DNA of 64,000 bases from JAFALK01 sp042701975 (GTDB lineage Bacteria > Pseudomonadota > Gammaproteobacteria > Burkholderiales > Burkholderiaceae_C). The notes below the pieces were generated by a model. The model saw nothing but the letters and a program-made list of their open reading frames with translations. It was not told the DNA's origin and did no database searches. A program made the position numbers and the translations under genes. Below are positions 36,481 to 45,034 of this stretch, one piece after another; positions within the stretch are counted from its first letter, which is position 1, and each line of letters begins with the position of its first letter. Location of the stretch: contig CP170561.1 in assembly GCA_042701975.1 (NCBI GenBank), positions 310,001-374,000 on the forward strand. The letters are read 5' to 3'.

Positions 36481-37113
36481 ATGATTCGACTCTTCGTCGG
36501 CCTCGGCAACCCGGGCCCTGAATACGAGCAGACCCGCCACAACGCCGGCTTCTGGTGGGTGGATGCGCTGGCTCGCGGGCTGAACGCCAACCTGCGCGCC
36601 GAGAGCAGCTACTTCGGCCTCGTCGCGCGCGTCAACAATGCGCCGGGCACGAGCGGCCCGATCTGGCTGCTGCAGCCCATGACCTTCATGAACTTGAGCG
36701 GCAAGTCGGTCGCAGCGCTGGCGCGCTTCTTCAAGATCGCCCCCGAAGAAATCATGGTGGCCCACGACGAGCTCGACATCGCCCCCGGCGAGATGAAGTT
36801 CAAGCAAGGCGGCGGCAACGGCGGCCACAACGGCTTGAAGGACATGCAGGCCCAGCTCGGCAGCGCCAACTTCTGGCGCCTGCGCCTGGGCATCGGCCAT
36901 CCGGGTGATCGCAACGAGGTCTCCGGCTACGTGCTGCGCCGTCCGCCCATCGCCGAGCGCCAGCTTGTCGAGGACTGCATCCAAAAGTCCATGGACGCCG
37001 TGCCGCTGATGCTCACCGGCCAGCTCGACCGCGCCCTGGCCAAGATCCACGCCAAGCCGCCCCGGCCCAAGCCCCCCAAGCCGGTCCCACTCCCAGAGAA
37101 CTCACAGCCATGA
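36481..37113 (+). CDS. pth: Peptidyl-tRNA hydrolase
   Basis: 210 residues. Catalytic His in NPGPEYEQTRHNAGFWWVD, Asn in MNLSGKSV, Asp in VAHDELDIAPGEMKFKQGGGNGGHNGLKD. Recycles peptidyl-tRNA. The C-terminus is extended by a proline/lysine-rich tail (PPRPKPPKPVPLPE). An ATG overlapping the stop starts the remnant of a small gene. Confidence 0.96.
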   Translation: MIRLFVGLGNPGPEYEQTRHNAGFWWVDALARGLNANLRAESSYFGLVARVNNAPGTSGPIWLLQPMTFMNLSGKSVAALARFFKIAPEEIMVAHDELDIAPGEMKFKQGGGNGGHNGLKDMQAQLGSANFWRLRLGIGHPGDRNEVSGYVLRRPPIAERQLVEDCIQKSMDAVPLMLTGQLDRALAKIHAKPPRPKPPKPVPLPENSQP

Positions 37114-37486
37114 AGTACCCCGCTGCTGCTGATCTTGCTAACTCTCAATTTCAGCGGCAGCGCAGGCTGTTGTTCCAGCGCTCTGGCAGCTGAAGCGCGG
37201 ATCTACCGCTGCGGCAAGGATGGGCGCGATCTGTGCGATGCGCCCTGCCCTGAGAGCCCCGACGAGCCGGCCTCCAGCGTTCGCTACGACCAGCCCGGTG
37301 CCGCCGATGTGCATGCAGCCCGCGAACGCGCCGCGCAGCGTCGCTCACGAAGCCCCCGCGGCCGACAGCCTCAGCGCACCACGCGCTGGCGCAGCACAGC
37401 CTGTGCAGCCGCGCGTGGTCCAAGCACCCAGGCCGCCAAAGCCTCACAAGGCCCGTCCATCGCCAGCGGCCTCCGCGCAGCGCTGA
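37110..37486 (+). pseudogene. Degraded small secreted protein (DUF4124-like), two apparent frameshifts
   Basis: The ATG overlapping the pth stop opens a frame that ends after 27 codons. In the next frame the same DNA reads as a hydrophobic signal-like stretch STPLLLILLTLNFSGSAG, then ALAAEARIYRCGKDGRDLCDAPCPE and VRYDQPGAADVHAARERAAQR, which resembles DUF4124-type secreted proteins. From about 37340 the third frame gives a natural-looking Pro/Ala-rich tail ending PSPAASAQR and a stop. Two single-base changes would join these into one protein. A shorter functional product from a TTG inside the middle frame is possible; sequencing error is an alternative. Confidence 0.45.
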
Positions 37487-37523
37487 CGGCGAATCCCGTC
37501 CAAGCTGGGATACGCTCTGCCGG

Positions 37524-38390
37524 ATGAGAACCACCGCTGTCCTGCCCCTGCTGCTGGCCGTCTTCTTCGCCTGCCTCGCCCTGCCCGCCCGAGCCGTCAG
37601 CGTGACGGACGACGCCGGCCGCAAGTTCGATGGCCGCGTGCCCCAGCGGGTCGTGAGCCTGCTGCCTTCGCTGACGGAATCGGTCTGCGCGCTTGGGGCC
37701 TGCAAGCGCCTGGTCGGCGTGGATCGCTTCTCCAACTATCCGGCCAGCGTGAAGACGCTGCCGCAGCTGGGCGGGCTGGATGAGCTGAACGTGGAGTCCA
37801 TCGTCGCGCTCAAGCCCGACGTGGTGCTGGCGGCGCCCTCCTCTCGCGTCGCCGACCGGCTGGCCAGCCTCGGCATTCCGGTCTTCACGCTCGATGCCAA
37901 GCGCTACACGGACGTCCGCCGCGTGTTCTTGAAGCTCGGTGAGCTGCTGGAGCTGCCGCAGGCCAAGAAGGTCTGGGACGAGCTGGAGAAAAAGGTGGCC
38001 GCCGCCGCGCAAAGCATGCCGGCGCGCGCCACCGGCATCACCGTGTACTACGAGGTGGCCAGCGGCCCTTATGCCGCGGGGCCGGAGTCCTACATGGGCG
38101 AGCTGCTCGATCGGCTCGGGGCCCGCAACATCATCCCGGTCAAGCTCGGCCCCTTCCCCAAGATCAGCCCGGAGTTCGTCGTGCGGGCCAATCCGCGCGT
38201 CATCATGATCAGCACGCGCGAGGCCGAAGGCTTGGCCGACCGGCCGGGCTGGAACAAGATCAGCGCGATCGAGCACGGCAACGTCTGCCTGTTCACCCCC
38301 GAGCAGGGCGACGTGCTGGCCCGCCCAGGCCCGCGCATGGCCGACGCGGCCCAGCTGATGGCCGACTGCCTCACCGTAAAAAGCAGGTAA
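37524..38390 (+). CDS. BtuF-like ABC transporter substrate-binding protein (cobalamin/haem/siderophore type)
   Basis: 288 residues with a Sec signal peptide (LLLAVFFACLALPARAV). Class III helical-backbone binding protein: VTDDAGRKFDGRVPQRVVSLLPSLTESVCALGA, LGGLDELNVESIVALKPDVVLA and the acidic motif NVESI typical of BtuF/FhuD-like proteins. No permease or ATPase partner and no cobalamin riboswitch is visible next to it, so ligand assignment is open; cobalamin or a related corrinoid is the best guess. Confidence 0.82.
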   Translation: MRTTAVLPLLLAVFFACLALPARAVSVTDDAGRKFDGRVPQRVVSLLPSLTESVCALGACKRLVGVDRFSNYPASVKTLPQLGGLDELNVESIVALKPDVVLAAPSSRVADRLASLGIPVFTLDAKRYTDVRRVFLKLGELLELPQAKKVWDELEKKVAAAAQSMPARATGITVYYEVASGPYAAGPESYMGELLDRLGARNIIPVKLGPFPKISPEFVVRANPRVIMISTREAEGLADRPGWNKISAIEHGNVCLFTPEQGDVLARPGPRMADAAQLMADCLTVKSR

Positions 38391-38567
38391 TCGGCCGCAG
38401 TGGCCCCGTTTGTGACAGTCGCACGGCAGGTTCACCTCGACGATGTCACGCAACACTCGCCCCACGCTCATCTGCGGGCCTTGATTGCCGCCTGAATTCG
38501 GCGTTAGGCTTTGGCCCACCATCGGGCCCTTATCCTGGTGCCCGGGGCTGGATCAATTGCGAGCCTC

Positions 38568-40127
38568 ATGATGACCGATCTGCTGTTCGAAGACGACCTG
38601 CCCGCCGGCACCGGCTTGCCGCCTGTCGAGGTTCCCAGATCGCTGGATCCCTGGGTGGTCATGATCGTCGACGACGACGTGGCCGTGCATCAGGTGACGC
38701 AGCTGGTGATGTCGGACTTCGAGTTCGCCGGCCGCCGCCTGCTCTTTCTGGACGCCTACAGCGGCGCCGAAGCCCGCGAGATGCTCAAGGACCGCAAGGA
38801 CGTGGCCCTGATCCTGCTCGACGTGGTGATGGAGCACGAGCACGCCGGCCTCGAGACCGCCAAGTACATCCGCGAAGAGCTCGGCAACACGCACTCTCGC
38901 ATCGTGCTGCGCACGGGCCAGCCGGGCCAGGCTCCCGAAGAAGACGTCATCAAGACGTACGACATCAACGACTACAAGGAAAAGACCGAGCTCACCAAGC
39001 GCAAGCTGATCACGGTCTTCTACTCGGCGCTGCGGTCCTACCGGGACATCACCATCATTGAGCAGTCGCGCCAGGCGCTGCGCCGCTCCATCGACGCGAT
39101 CACGCGCGTCTACGACTCGCAGAACCTGCGCCGCTTTGCCTCCACGGTGCTGGAACAGGTGGCCATGCTGCTCGACATGGACGCACAGGGCCTGTGCGCC
39201 AGCCGCATCGCTGCCTATGCCGCTTCGCACGTGGAGGGCCGGCTCAAGGTGCTGGCGGCCACCAGCGAATACTCGGCCCTGCTCAGCGAAGACAAGCTCG
39301 ATGAGCTGCCGCAAGAGGTGCGCGATGCGCTCGACCACGCGCTGGAGATGCAGAGCAATGTCTTCGACGAGCACCGCTTCGTCGGCTACTACCGCTCCAG
39401 CACGGGCAACGAGAGCCTGCTCTACATGACCTTCTCCGAGCCCGTGGACGCCAGCGCGCGCGAGCTGCTCGAGATCTTCTGCGCCAACGTGGCCATCACC
39501 TACGAGAGCCTGCTGCTGCGCGAGGAGATCCAGGAGACGCAGCGCTCGACCGTCTACATCATCGGCGAGGCCGTCGAGCGCCGCTCCAAGGAAACCGGTG
39601 CCCATGTGCGCCGGGTCGGCGAGGTCTCGGCCCTGCTGGCCGAGAAAAGCGGCCTGCAGGTCGGCGAGGTCGAGTTCATGCGCCAGGCCGCACCGCTGCA
39701 CGACGTGGGCAAGATCGGCATCCCGGACCGCGTGCTGAACAAGCCCGGCAAGCTCGATGCCGAAGAGTGGTCCATCATGCAGACGCACGCGCGCATGGGC
39801 TTCGAGCTGCTGAACAAGAGCGAGAAGCGCATCCTCAAGCTCGGCGCCATCATTGCCCACGAGCACCACGAGCGCTGGGACGGTCAGGGCTATCCGCGCG
39901 GCCTGGCGGGCGAGCAGATCCACATCGCCGGCCGCATCGTCGCGCTGGCCGATGTGCTGGACGCACTGGTGAGCCACCGTTGCTACAAGGAGGCGTGGAA
40001 CTTCGACAATGCGCTGGACTATGTGCGCGAGCAGGCCGGCAAGCAGTTCGACCCGGACCTGGTGCGCCTGCTGCTTCAACACATCGACGCGGTGCACGCC
40101 ATCTATGAGCGTCATCCCGATGCCTGA
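38568..40127 (+). CDS. Response regulator with DUF3369 and HD-GYP c-di-GMP phosphodiesterase domains
   Basis: 519 residues from the first of two tandem ATGs. Receiver domain (about 25-150) with acidic pocket VMIVDDDVAVH and phospho-acceptor Asp in LILLDVVMEHEHAG. A middle DUF3369 region (about 175-330) precedes the HD-GYP domain, with metal-binding HD in PLHDVGKIGIPDRVLNKPG and signature HHERWDGQGYP, so it should hydrolyse c-di-GMP. Upstream, 177 bp (38391-38567) hold no gene; a weak TTGATT-17 bp-TTAGGC promoter pair is the only thing seen there. The stop overlaps the next gene, its likely kinase partner. Confidence 0.93.
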   Translation: MMTDLLFEDDLPAGTGLPPVEVPRSLDPWVVMIVDDDVAVHQVTQLVMSDFEFAGRRLLFLDAYSGAEAREMLKDRKDVALILLDVVMEHEHAGLETAKYIREELGNTHSRIVLRTGQPGQAPEEDVIKTYDINDYKEKTELTKRKLITVFYSALRSYRDITIIEQSRQALRRSIDAITRVYDSQNLRRFASTVLEQVAMLLDMDAQGLCASRIAAYAASHVEGRLKVLAATSEYSALLSEDKLDELPQEVRDALDHALEMQSNVFDEHRFVGYYRSSTGNESLLYMTFSEPVDASARELLEIFCANVAITYESLLLREEIQETQRSTVYIIGEAVERRSKETGAHVRRVGEVSALLAEKSGLQVGEVEFMRQAAPLHDVGKIGIPDRVLNKPGKLDAEEWSIMQTHARMGFELLNKSEKRILKLGAIIAHEHHERWDGQGYPRGLAGEQIHIAGRIVALADVLDALVSHRCYKEAWNFDNALDYVREQAGKQFDPDLVRLLLQHIDAVHAIYERHPDA

Positions 40128-40938
40128 CCGTGGCACTGACCTCGAACGCGAGCTGATCGACTGCCGCGAAGCCCTGACTCACGCCAAGCAAAGACTCGTC
40201 GAGCAGGAAAAGCTCGTGGCGCTGGGCACGCTGGTGCCAGGCCTCTCGCACGACATCAGCACGCCGATCGGCATCGCCGTGACGGCGGCTTCTGGCGCTT
40301 CGGAGAACGCCATCCAGCTGACCAAGAAGCTCAGCGGCGAGAAAGTGAGCCGCGCCGAGCTGCTCTCGCTGGCGGCGCAGATGGCGGCGGCCTGCAACCT
40401 CGTCAACGACAACCTGCAGCGCGCCGCCGAGCTGATCGCCAGCTTCAAGATCCTCGCCGTGGACCAGGCCAGCGAGCTGGAATCAACGCTGGACCTGGCC
40501 GACTACCTGCGCCGCATCGTGCGTGTGCACCATCCGGCCCTGCGTGCCGCGCGCGTGCATGTGGAGCTGGACCTGCCCAAGCGGCTGGACACCATCATCG
40601 CCGGCGGCCTTTTCTCGCAGATCGTCTCCAACCTGCTGATGAACGCCGTCGTGCATGCCTTCGAGGGCGTGGACGACCGGCGCATCGACATCCGGATGTG
40701 GCCCGAAGGCCAGCGCATCCGGCTGCGCCATGCTGACAACGGCCGCGGTGCCAGCGCCGAGGTGCGTGAACGGCTGTTTGAACCGCTGTTCACCACGCGG
40801 CGCGGCAGCGGCGGCTCGGGCCTGGGGCTGCACATCGCCGAGTCGCTGAGCCGCCAGTTGGGTGGCCACATCGAGCTGGAGCCGCCGCGCGAAGGCGCGG
40901 GGCTGAGCTTCCTGATGGATCTGCCGCTGCGGGCCTAG
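40105..40938 (+). CDS. Soluble sensor histidine kinase, partner of the HD-GYP regulator
   Basis: 277 residues if started at the ATG 23 nt inside the previous gene; an ATG 15 nt later is equally possible. No membrane segment. A short coiled coil (CREALTHAKQRLVEQEKLVALG) leads to the H-box LVPGLSHDISTPIGIAV with phospho-His, then N-box NLLMNAVVHAFEG, G1 ADNGRGA and G2 GSGGSGLGLHIAESL. Overlap with the HD-GYP gene indicates a cognate two-component pair. With no sensor domain of its own it may be controlled through partner proteins. Confidence 0.9.
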   Translation: MSVIPMPDRGTDLERELIDCREALTHAKQRLVEQEKLVALGTLVPGLSHDISTPIGIAVTAASGASENAIQLTKKLSGEKVSRAELLSLAAQMAAACNLVNDNLQRAAELIASFKILAVDQASELESTLDLADYLRRIVRVHHPALRAARVHVELDLPKRLDTIIAGGLFSQIVSNLLMNAVVHAFEGVDDRRIDIRMWPEGQRIRLRHADNGRGASAEVRERLFEPLFTTRRGSGGSGLGLHIAESLSRQLGGHIELEPPREGAGLSFLMDLPLRA

Positions 40939-41183
40939 ACGGCCGTGAGCCGCAGGTACTTGCCCATCAGCGTGTCGCGGCTTTCCACATGCGCCGGATT
41001 GACCGGGATGCAGGCCACGGGGCAGAGCATCACGCACTGCGGCTCATCGAAATGGCCGACGCATTCGGTGCACTTGTGCGGGTCGATCTGGTAATACTCC
41101 GGGCCCATGGAGATGGCCTGGTTCGGGCACTCGGGCTCGCACACATCGCAGTTGATGCATTCGTCGGTGATCATCAAAGCCAT
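40935..41183 (-). CDS. YfhL-type 2[4Fe-4S] ferredoxin
   Basis: 82 residues, two iron-sulfur motifs: CINCDVCEPECPN and CTECVGHFDEPQCVMLCPVAC. The 8-residue insertion between the second and third Cys of cluster II is typical of the Allochromatium/YfhL ferredoxin group. Low-potential electron carrier. Its stop overlaps the end of the histidine kinase gene on the other strand by 4 nt, and it follows coaD in one direction. Confidence 0.93.
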   Translation of the reverse strand: MALMITDECINCDVCEPECPNQAISMGPEYYQIDPHKCTECVGHFDEPQCVMLCPVACIPVNPAHVESRDTLMGKYLRLTAV

Positions 41184-41187
41184 GACG

Positions 41188-41673
41188 TCACCCCTTGCTC
41201 GTCAGCTTGCCGCGCAGGCGATCCAGCACGAGCGGCGAGACGAACTGCGACACGTCACCGCCCAGCGTGGCGATCTCGCGCACGAAGGTGCTGGAGATGA
41301 ACTGGTACTGGTCCGAAGGCGTGAGGAAGACGGTCTCGACCTCGGGCATGAGCTTGCGGTTCATGCCGGCCATCTGGAATTCGTACTCAAAGTCGCTGAC
41401 AGCACGCAGTCCGCGCACCACGACCTTGCCGCCGCGCGCGATCACAAAGTCGCGCAGCAGGCCTTCGAAGGCGACGACCTCCACATTGCCATAGCTCTGC
41501 GTGAGCTCACGCGCCATGTCCAGCCGCTCGTCGAGCGTGAACATGGTCTTCTTGTGGTGGCCGGCCGCCACGGCCAGCACCAGGCGGCCGAACAGGCCCG
41601 CGGCGCGGCGCACGAGGTCCTCGTGGCCCAGCGTGATGGGGTCGAAGGTGCCCGGGTAGATCGCGGTGTGCAT
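41188..41673 (-). CDS. coaD: Phosphopantetheine adenylyltransferase
   Basis: 161 residues. Nucleotidyltransferase motif AIYPGTFDPITLGHEDLV at the N-terminus, RGLRAVSDFEYEFQMAGMNR, and ISSTFVREIA near the C-terminus. Adds AMP to 4'-phosphopantetheine in coenzyme A synthesis. Lies 8 nt after rsmD. Confidence 0.96.
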   Translation of the reverse strand: MHTAIYPGTFDPITLGHEDLVRRAAGLFGRLVLAVAAGHHKKTMFTLDERLDMARELTQSYGNVEVVAFEGLLRDFVIARGGKVVVRGLRAVSDFEYEFQMAGMNRKLMPEVETVFLTPSDQYQFISSTFVREIATLGGDVSQFVSPLVLDRLRGKLTSKG

Positions 41674-41681
41674 GGGCGGGA

Positions 41682-42221
41682 TTATCCCAGCCGGCGGAAA
41701 AGCCCGTAGTGAACGGTGCCGGCCTTGGCGGTCTTCCAGGCTTGCAGGCCTTCGGGCGGCGTGATTTCGCGGTCCGCTTCCAGGTAGACGAGACCGTCTG
41801 GCACCACGAGGCGCGCCGCGGCCTTCAAGGCCGGATCGAACAGATCCGCACTGAAAGGCGGATCAAGCAGCACGAGCTCGAATCGCGCCGGCTCGCAGCG
41901 CGCCATCCAGGTCAGCGCGTCTGCGCTGTCGATGCGCAGCGCACCGGCCTTGAGCCGCAGCTTGCTCTGCTGCAGGCTCTTGGCCAGCTGTGCGTCGCGC
42001 TCGATCATCTGCACCTCAGCCGCGCCACGCGAGCCGGCCTCAAAGCCCAGGGCGCCGCTGCCGGCGAAGGCATCGAGCACGCGCCAGCCACTCAGGTCCT
42101 GGCCGAGCCAGTTGAAGAGCGTCTCGCGCACGCGATCGGGTGTGGGGCGCAGGCCGGGCTTGTCGGCCACAGGAAGCTTCGACCGCTTCCATTGCCCGCC
42201 GATGATGCGCACCTCGTTCAC
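41682..42221 (-). CDS. rsmD: 16S rRNA (guanine-966-N2)-methyltransferase RsmD
   Basis: 179 residues from a GTG overlapping the hisF stop (GTGA); the frame upstream is hisF shadow. Starts NEVRIIGGQWKRSKLPVAD, then RPTPDRVRETLFNWLG, SAM motif VLDAFAGSGALGFEAGSRGA and catalytic LLDPPF. Methylates G966 of 16S rRNA. Its coupling to hisF rather than to hisI is a local arrangement. Confidence 0.94.
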   Translation of the reverse strand: MNEVRIIGGQWKRSKLPVADKPGLRPTPDRVRETLFNWLGQDLSGWRVLDAFAGSGALGFEAGSRGAAEVQMIERDAQLAKSLQQSKLRLKAGALRIDSADALTWMARCEPARFELVLLDPPFSADLFDPALKAAARLVVPDGLVYLEADREITPPEGLQAWKTAKAGTVHYGLFRRLG

Positions 42222-42991
42222 TGGCGGATCGGGATACCGCGCGCGGCCATCAGCGCCTTGGCCTCGCCCACCGTGTGCTGGCCGAAGTGGAAGATGCTGG
42301 CCGCCAGCACGGCGTCGGCGCCGCCAAGCTGCACGCCGTCGGCCAGATCGTCGAGCGAGCCGACGCCGCCCGAGGCGATCACGGGAACGCCCACGGCATC
42401 GCTGACGGCGCGGGTGAGTTCGAGATCGAAGCCGCTCTTGGTGCCATCGCGATCCATGCTGGTCAGCAGGATTTCGCCAGCACCGAAGGCCGCCATCTGC
42501 TCGGCCCAGCGCACGGCATCCAGGCCCACGTTCTTGCGGCCGCCGTGCGTGTAGACATCCCAGCCCGTGCCGCGCGGATCGTCGGCAGGACGGCGCTTGG
42601 CGTCGATGGCGACGACGATGCACTGGGCGCCGTATTTGTCGCTCGATGCGCGGATGACTTCCGGGTTGGCCACTGCCGCGGAGTTGAAGCTGACCTTGTC
42701 GGCGCCGGCGTTGAGCAGGCGGCGCACGTCGGCCACTTCGCGCACACCGCCGCCGACCGTCAGCGGAATGAAGACCTGCGCAGCCACTGCTTCGATGATC
42801 GGGAGGATCAGGTCGCGGCCGTCGCTGGTGGCGGTGATGTCGAGGAAGGTGAGTTCGTCGGCGCCCTGCTCGTTGTAGCGCGCGGCGATGTCAACCGGAT
42901 CGCCGGCATCACGCAGACCGAGGAAGTTGACGCCCTTGACGACGCGACCTGCCGTGACGTCCAGGCAGGGAATGATGCGTTTGGCGAGCAT
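42218..42991 (-). CDS. hisF: Imidazole glycerol phosphate synthase, cyclase subunit HisF
   Basis: 257 residues, TIM barrel. Catalytic Asp in PCLDVTAGRVVKG and the second Asp in VVAIDAKRR; phosphate sites in VGGGVREVADV and ASGGVGSLDDL. Works with HisH to form IGP and AICAR from PRFAR. 4 nt separate it from hisA, and its stop overlaps the rsmD start. Confidence 0.96.
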   Translation of the reverse strand: MLAKRIIPCLDVTAGRVVKGVNFLGLRDAGDPVDIAARYNEQGADELTFLDITATSDGRDLILPIIEAVAAQVFIPLTVGGGVREVADVRRLLNAGADKVSFNSAAVANPEVIRASSDKYGAQCIVVAIDAKRRPADDPRGTGWDVYTHGGRKNVGLDAVRWAEQMAAFGAGEILLTSMDRDGTKSGFDLELTRAVSDAVGVPVIASGGVGSLDDLADGVQLGGADAVLAASIFHFGQHTVGEAKALMAARGIPIRQ

Positions 42992-42995
42992 GCGG

Positions 42996-43748
42996 TCAGG
43001 TGCCCAACTCTTCGCCGAGCTCGTCCGCGCGGACTTGCGCGGCGGTGAGGTCGAGATCGCCCGTGTAGATGGCGCGGCCGCAGATCACGCCTTCGACGCC
43101 CTCGCGCTCGACGGCGCACAGGGCTTCGATGTCGGCGATGTTGGACAGGCCGCCGGACGCGATCACGGGGATCGTGAGCGCCTGCGCGAGCTTGACCGTG
43201 GCCTCGATGTTGATGCCCGAGAGCATGCCGTCGCGGCCGATGTCGGTGTAGATCACGCCTTCGATGCCGTAGTCCTCGAACTTCTGGGCCAGGTCGATGA
43301 CCTCGTGGCCGGTGAGCTTGCTCCAGCCGTCGGTGGCGACCTTGCCGTCCTTGGCGTCCAGGCCCACGAGGATGTGGCCGCCGAAGGCGCTGCAGGCGTC
43401 CTTCAGGAAGCCGGGGTTCTTGACCGCAGCGGTGCCGATGATGATGTAGGACAGGCCGTCATCGAGATAGCGCTCGATGGTGTCGAGATCGCGGATGCCG
43501 CCGCCGAGCTGGATGGGGATCTCGTCGCCCACCTCGCGGATGATGGCGCGGATCGCCGGCTCGTTGACGGGCTTGCCCGCAAAGGCGCCGTTCAAGTCCA
43601 CGAGATGCAGCCGGCGCGCGCCGGCATCGAGCCAGCGGCGCGCCATGGCGGCGGGGTCTTCGCTGAAGACCGTGGAATCGTTCATCTCGCCTTGTTTGAG
43701 GCGGACGCAGTGACCGTCCTTGAGGTCGATGGCAGGGATCAGCAGCAT
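42996..43748 (-). CDS. hisA: Phosphoribosylformimino-5-aminoimidazole carboxamide ribotide isomerase HisA
   Basis: 250 residues, TIM barrel. Catalytic Asp in PAIDLKDGHCVRLKQG and Asp in LVGLDAKDGKVATDGW; phosphate-binding LGGGIRDLDTIERYLD and ASGGLSNIADIEAL. Catalyses the fourth step of histidine synthesis. About 50 nt separate it from hisH; that gap holds no motif I recognise. Confidence 0.96.
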   Translation of the reverse strand: MLLIPAIDLKDGHCVRLKQGEMNDSTVFSEDPAAMARRWLDAGARRLHLVDLNGAFAGKPVNEPAIRAIIREVGDEIPIQLGGGIRDLDTIERYLDDGLSYIIIGTAAVKNPGFLKDACSAFGGHILVGLDAKDGKVATDGWSKLTGHEVIDLAQKFEDYGIEGVIYTDIGRDGMLSGINIEATVKLAQALTIPVIASGGLSNIADIEALCAVEREGVEGVICGRAIYTGDLDLTAAQVRADELGEELGT

Positions 43749-43799
43749 GGCCGAGACTTCAGTGGGGGAGTCAAGAAGACGAGGGTGGAGAGAAGTGGT

Positions 43800-44450
43800 T
43801 CAGGGCTTCCAGGACAGGAAGTTGCGGTAGAGGGCGAGACCCAGCGCTGCACTTTTCTCGGGATGGAATTGCGTGGCAAAAATGTTATCCCGCGCAATCG
43901 CGCAGGTAAAGCGGCCACCGTAGTCACTCTCGCCCGCGTTGTGGCGCGGGTCCGACGGACTGGCATAGAAGCTGTGGACGAAGTAGTACCAACTTTCATC
44001 GGGCACGCCGGCCCAGATCGGGTGAACCTGCGTCTGTTTCACGCGGTTCCAGCCCATCTGCGGCACCTTGAAACGGCTGCCGTCATCCTGCAGGCGGCCT
44101 TCGAGCTGGAAACGCTTGACGACGCCGGGAAAGAGTCCGAGCCCTGGCGTGTCCTGCTCCTCGCTGTGGTCGAGCAACATCTGCATGCCCACGCAAACGC
44201 CCATGAGCGGCTTGGTGGCGGCGGCTTCGAGCACAGCTTCCTGCAAGCCTGAATCGTGGAGCTCGCGCATGCAATCCCGCATGGCGCCTTGGCCGGGTAG
44301 GACAACGCGCTCGGCGGCACGCACTTCCTCGGGGCGGGACGTAACGACCACCTTCAGCGGCGAATCCACCGCCACGGCCATCACGGCCTGCGAGACGGAG
44401 CGCAGGTTGCCCATGCCGTAATCGACGACGGCAACGGTGCGGCTGTTCAT
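43800..44450 (-). CDS. hisH: Imidazole glycerol phosphate synthase, glutaminase subunit HisH
   Basis: 216 residues, class I glutamine amidotransferase. VVDYGMGNLRSV at the N-terminus, oxyanion segment VLPGQGAMRD, nucleophile Cys in GVCVGMQMLLD and catalytic His/Glu in ATQFHPEKSAALG. Delivers ammonia to HisF. Its start overlaps the stop of the unknown gene upstream (ATGA). Confidence 0.96.
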   Translation of the reverse strand: MNSRTVAVVDYGMGNLRSVSQAVMAVAVDSPLKVVVTSRPEEVRAAERVVLPGQGAMRDCMRELHDSGLQEAVLEAAATKPLMGVCVGMQMLLDHSEEQDTPGLGLFPGVVKRFQLEGRLQDDGSRFKVPQMGWNRVKQTQVHPIWAGVPDESWYYFVHSFYASPSDPRHNAGESDYGGRFTCAIARDNIFATQFHPEKSAALGLALYRNFLSWKP

Positions 44451-45034
44451 GGGGTCTCCCGGGACAGATCGACCAAAGCATCGCCGAAAGCCTGGACGGC
44501 GGGATCATCGATCTGGCGATCCGACTCGGGGAAGGTCACGCGCAGTTTCCAGATCACGCCCTGGGCCACCCACATCAACATGTGCGTGCGCAGCGGCGGC
44601 TTCTCGGGACGCTCGATGCCGGCCCAGACGGACATCACCTCGAACTTGCGTTCGCGGCCGCGCATCTCGTACTGCGCGTTCACGTCCATCAACTTGGCCT
44701 GGTAGGCCTGCTTCCAGGAGGCGGCGATGCCGTTGATGTCACTCTGGAAGCGCTCCAGCAGTTGCGGGTCGCGCTCGACCGCCTTCAGCGGGCCGAGGCC
44801 TCCGGAGAAGACATAGACATCGGCCCACATGCCGCCCGCATGCGAGTAGCGGACGCCGCAGCCTTCGCCGGGGCTGTCCGATTCGTAGTCCGTGGTCTTG
44901 TCACGCGTGAAGGCGGGGGCAAGGAGCTGCGGGAACTCTTGGTGGTCGCCGGGTTGCACGCAAGGACCGGGCTTGGCCGCCCAGGCGGGTGCGGCCAGCA
45001 GGGCAGCAAACACCAGCAGCGCCGCGTTCCTCAC
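44447..45034 (-). CDS. Secreted protein of unknown function inside the his cluster
   Basis: 195 residues from a GTG overlapping the hisB stop (GTGA), giving a clear signal peptide MRNAALLVFAALLAAPAWA. The mature part has two cysteines (PGPCVQPGDH and GEGCGVRYSHAGGMWADVYVF) and a conserved-looking C-terminal segment THMLMWVAQGVIWKLRVTFPESD. I do not recognise a family. Many Burkholderiales carry a MarC-type membrane protein at this place; this protein is not one. Both ends overlap his genes, so it is co-translated with them. Confidence 0.75.
   Translation of the reverse strand: MRNAALLVFAALLAAPAWAAKPGPCVQPGDHQEFPQLLAPAFTRDKTTDYESDSPGEGCGVRYSHAGGMWADVYVFSGGLGPLKAVERDPQLLERFQSDINGIAASWKQAYQAKLMDVNAQYEMRGRERKFEVMSVWAGIERPEKPPLRTHMLMWVAQGVIWKLRVTFPESDRQIDDPAVQAFGDALVDLSRETP

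Noticed and set aside
37400..37523. Cobalamin riboswitch upstream of the BtuF-like gene
   Set aside because: The space is taken up by the remnant small gene and no conserved B12-box sequence could be seen.
38553..40136. Minus-strand open frame of 527 codons antisense to the HD-GYP regulator
   Set aside because: No recognisable fold, Val/Gln/Ala/Arg-biased, and exactly covers a well-supported gene.
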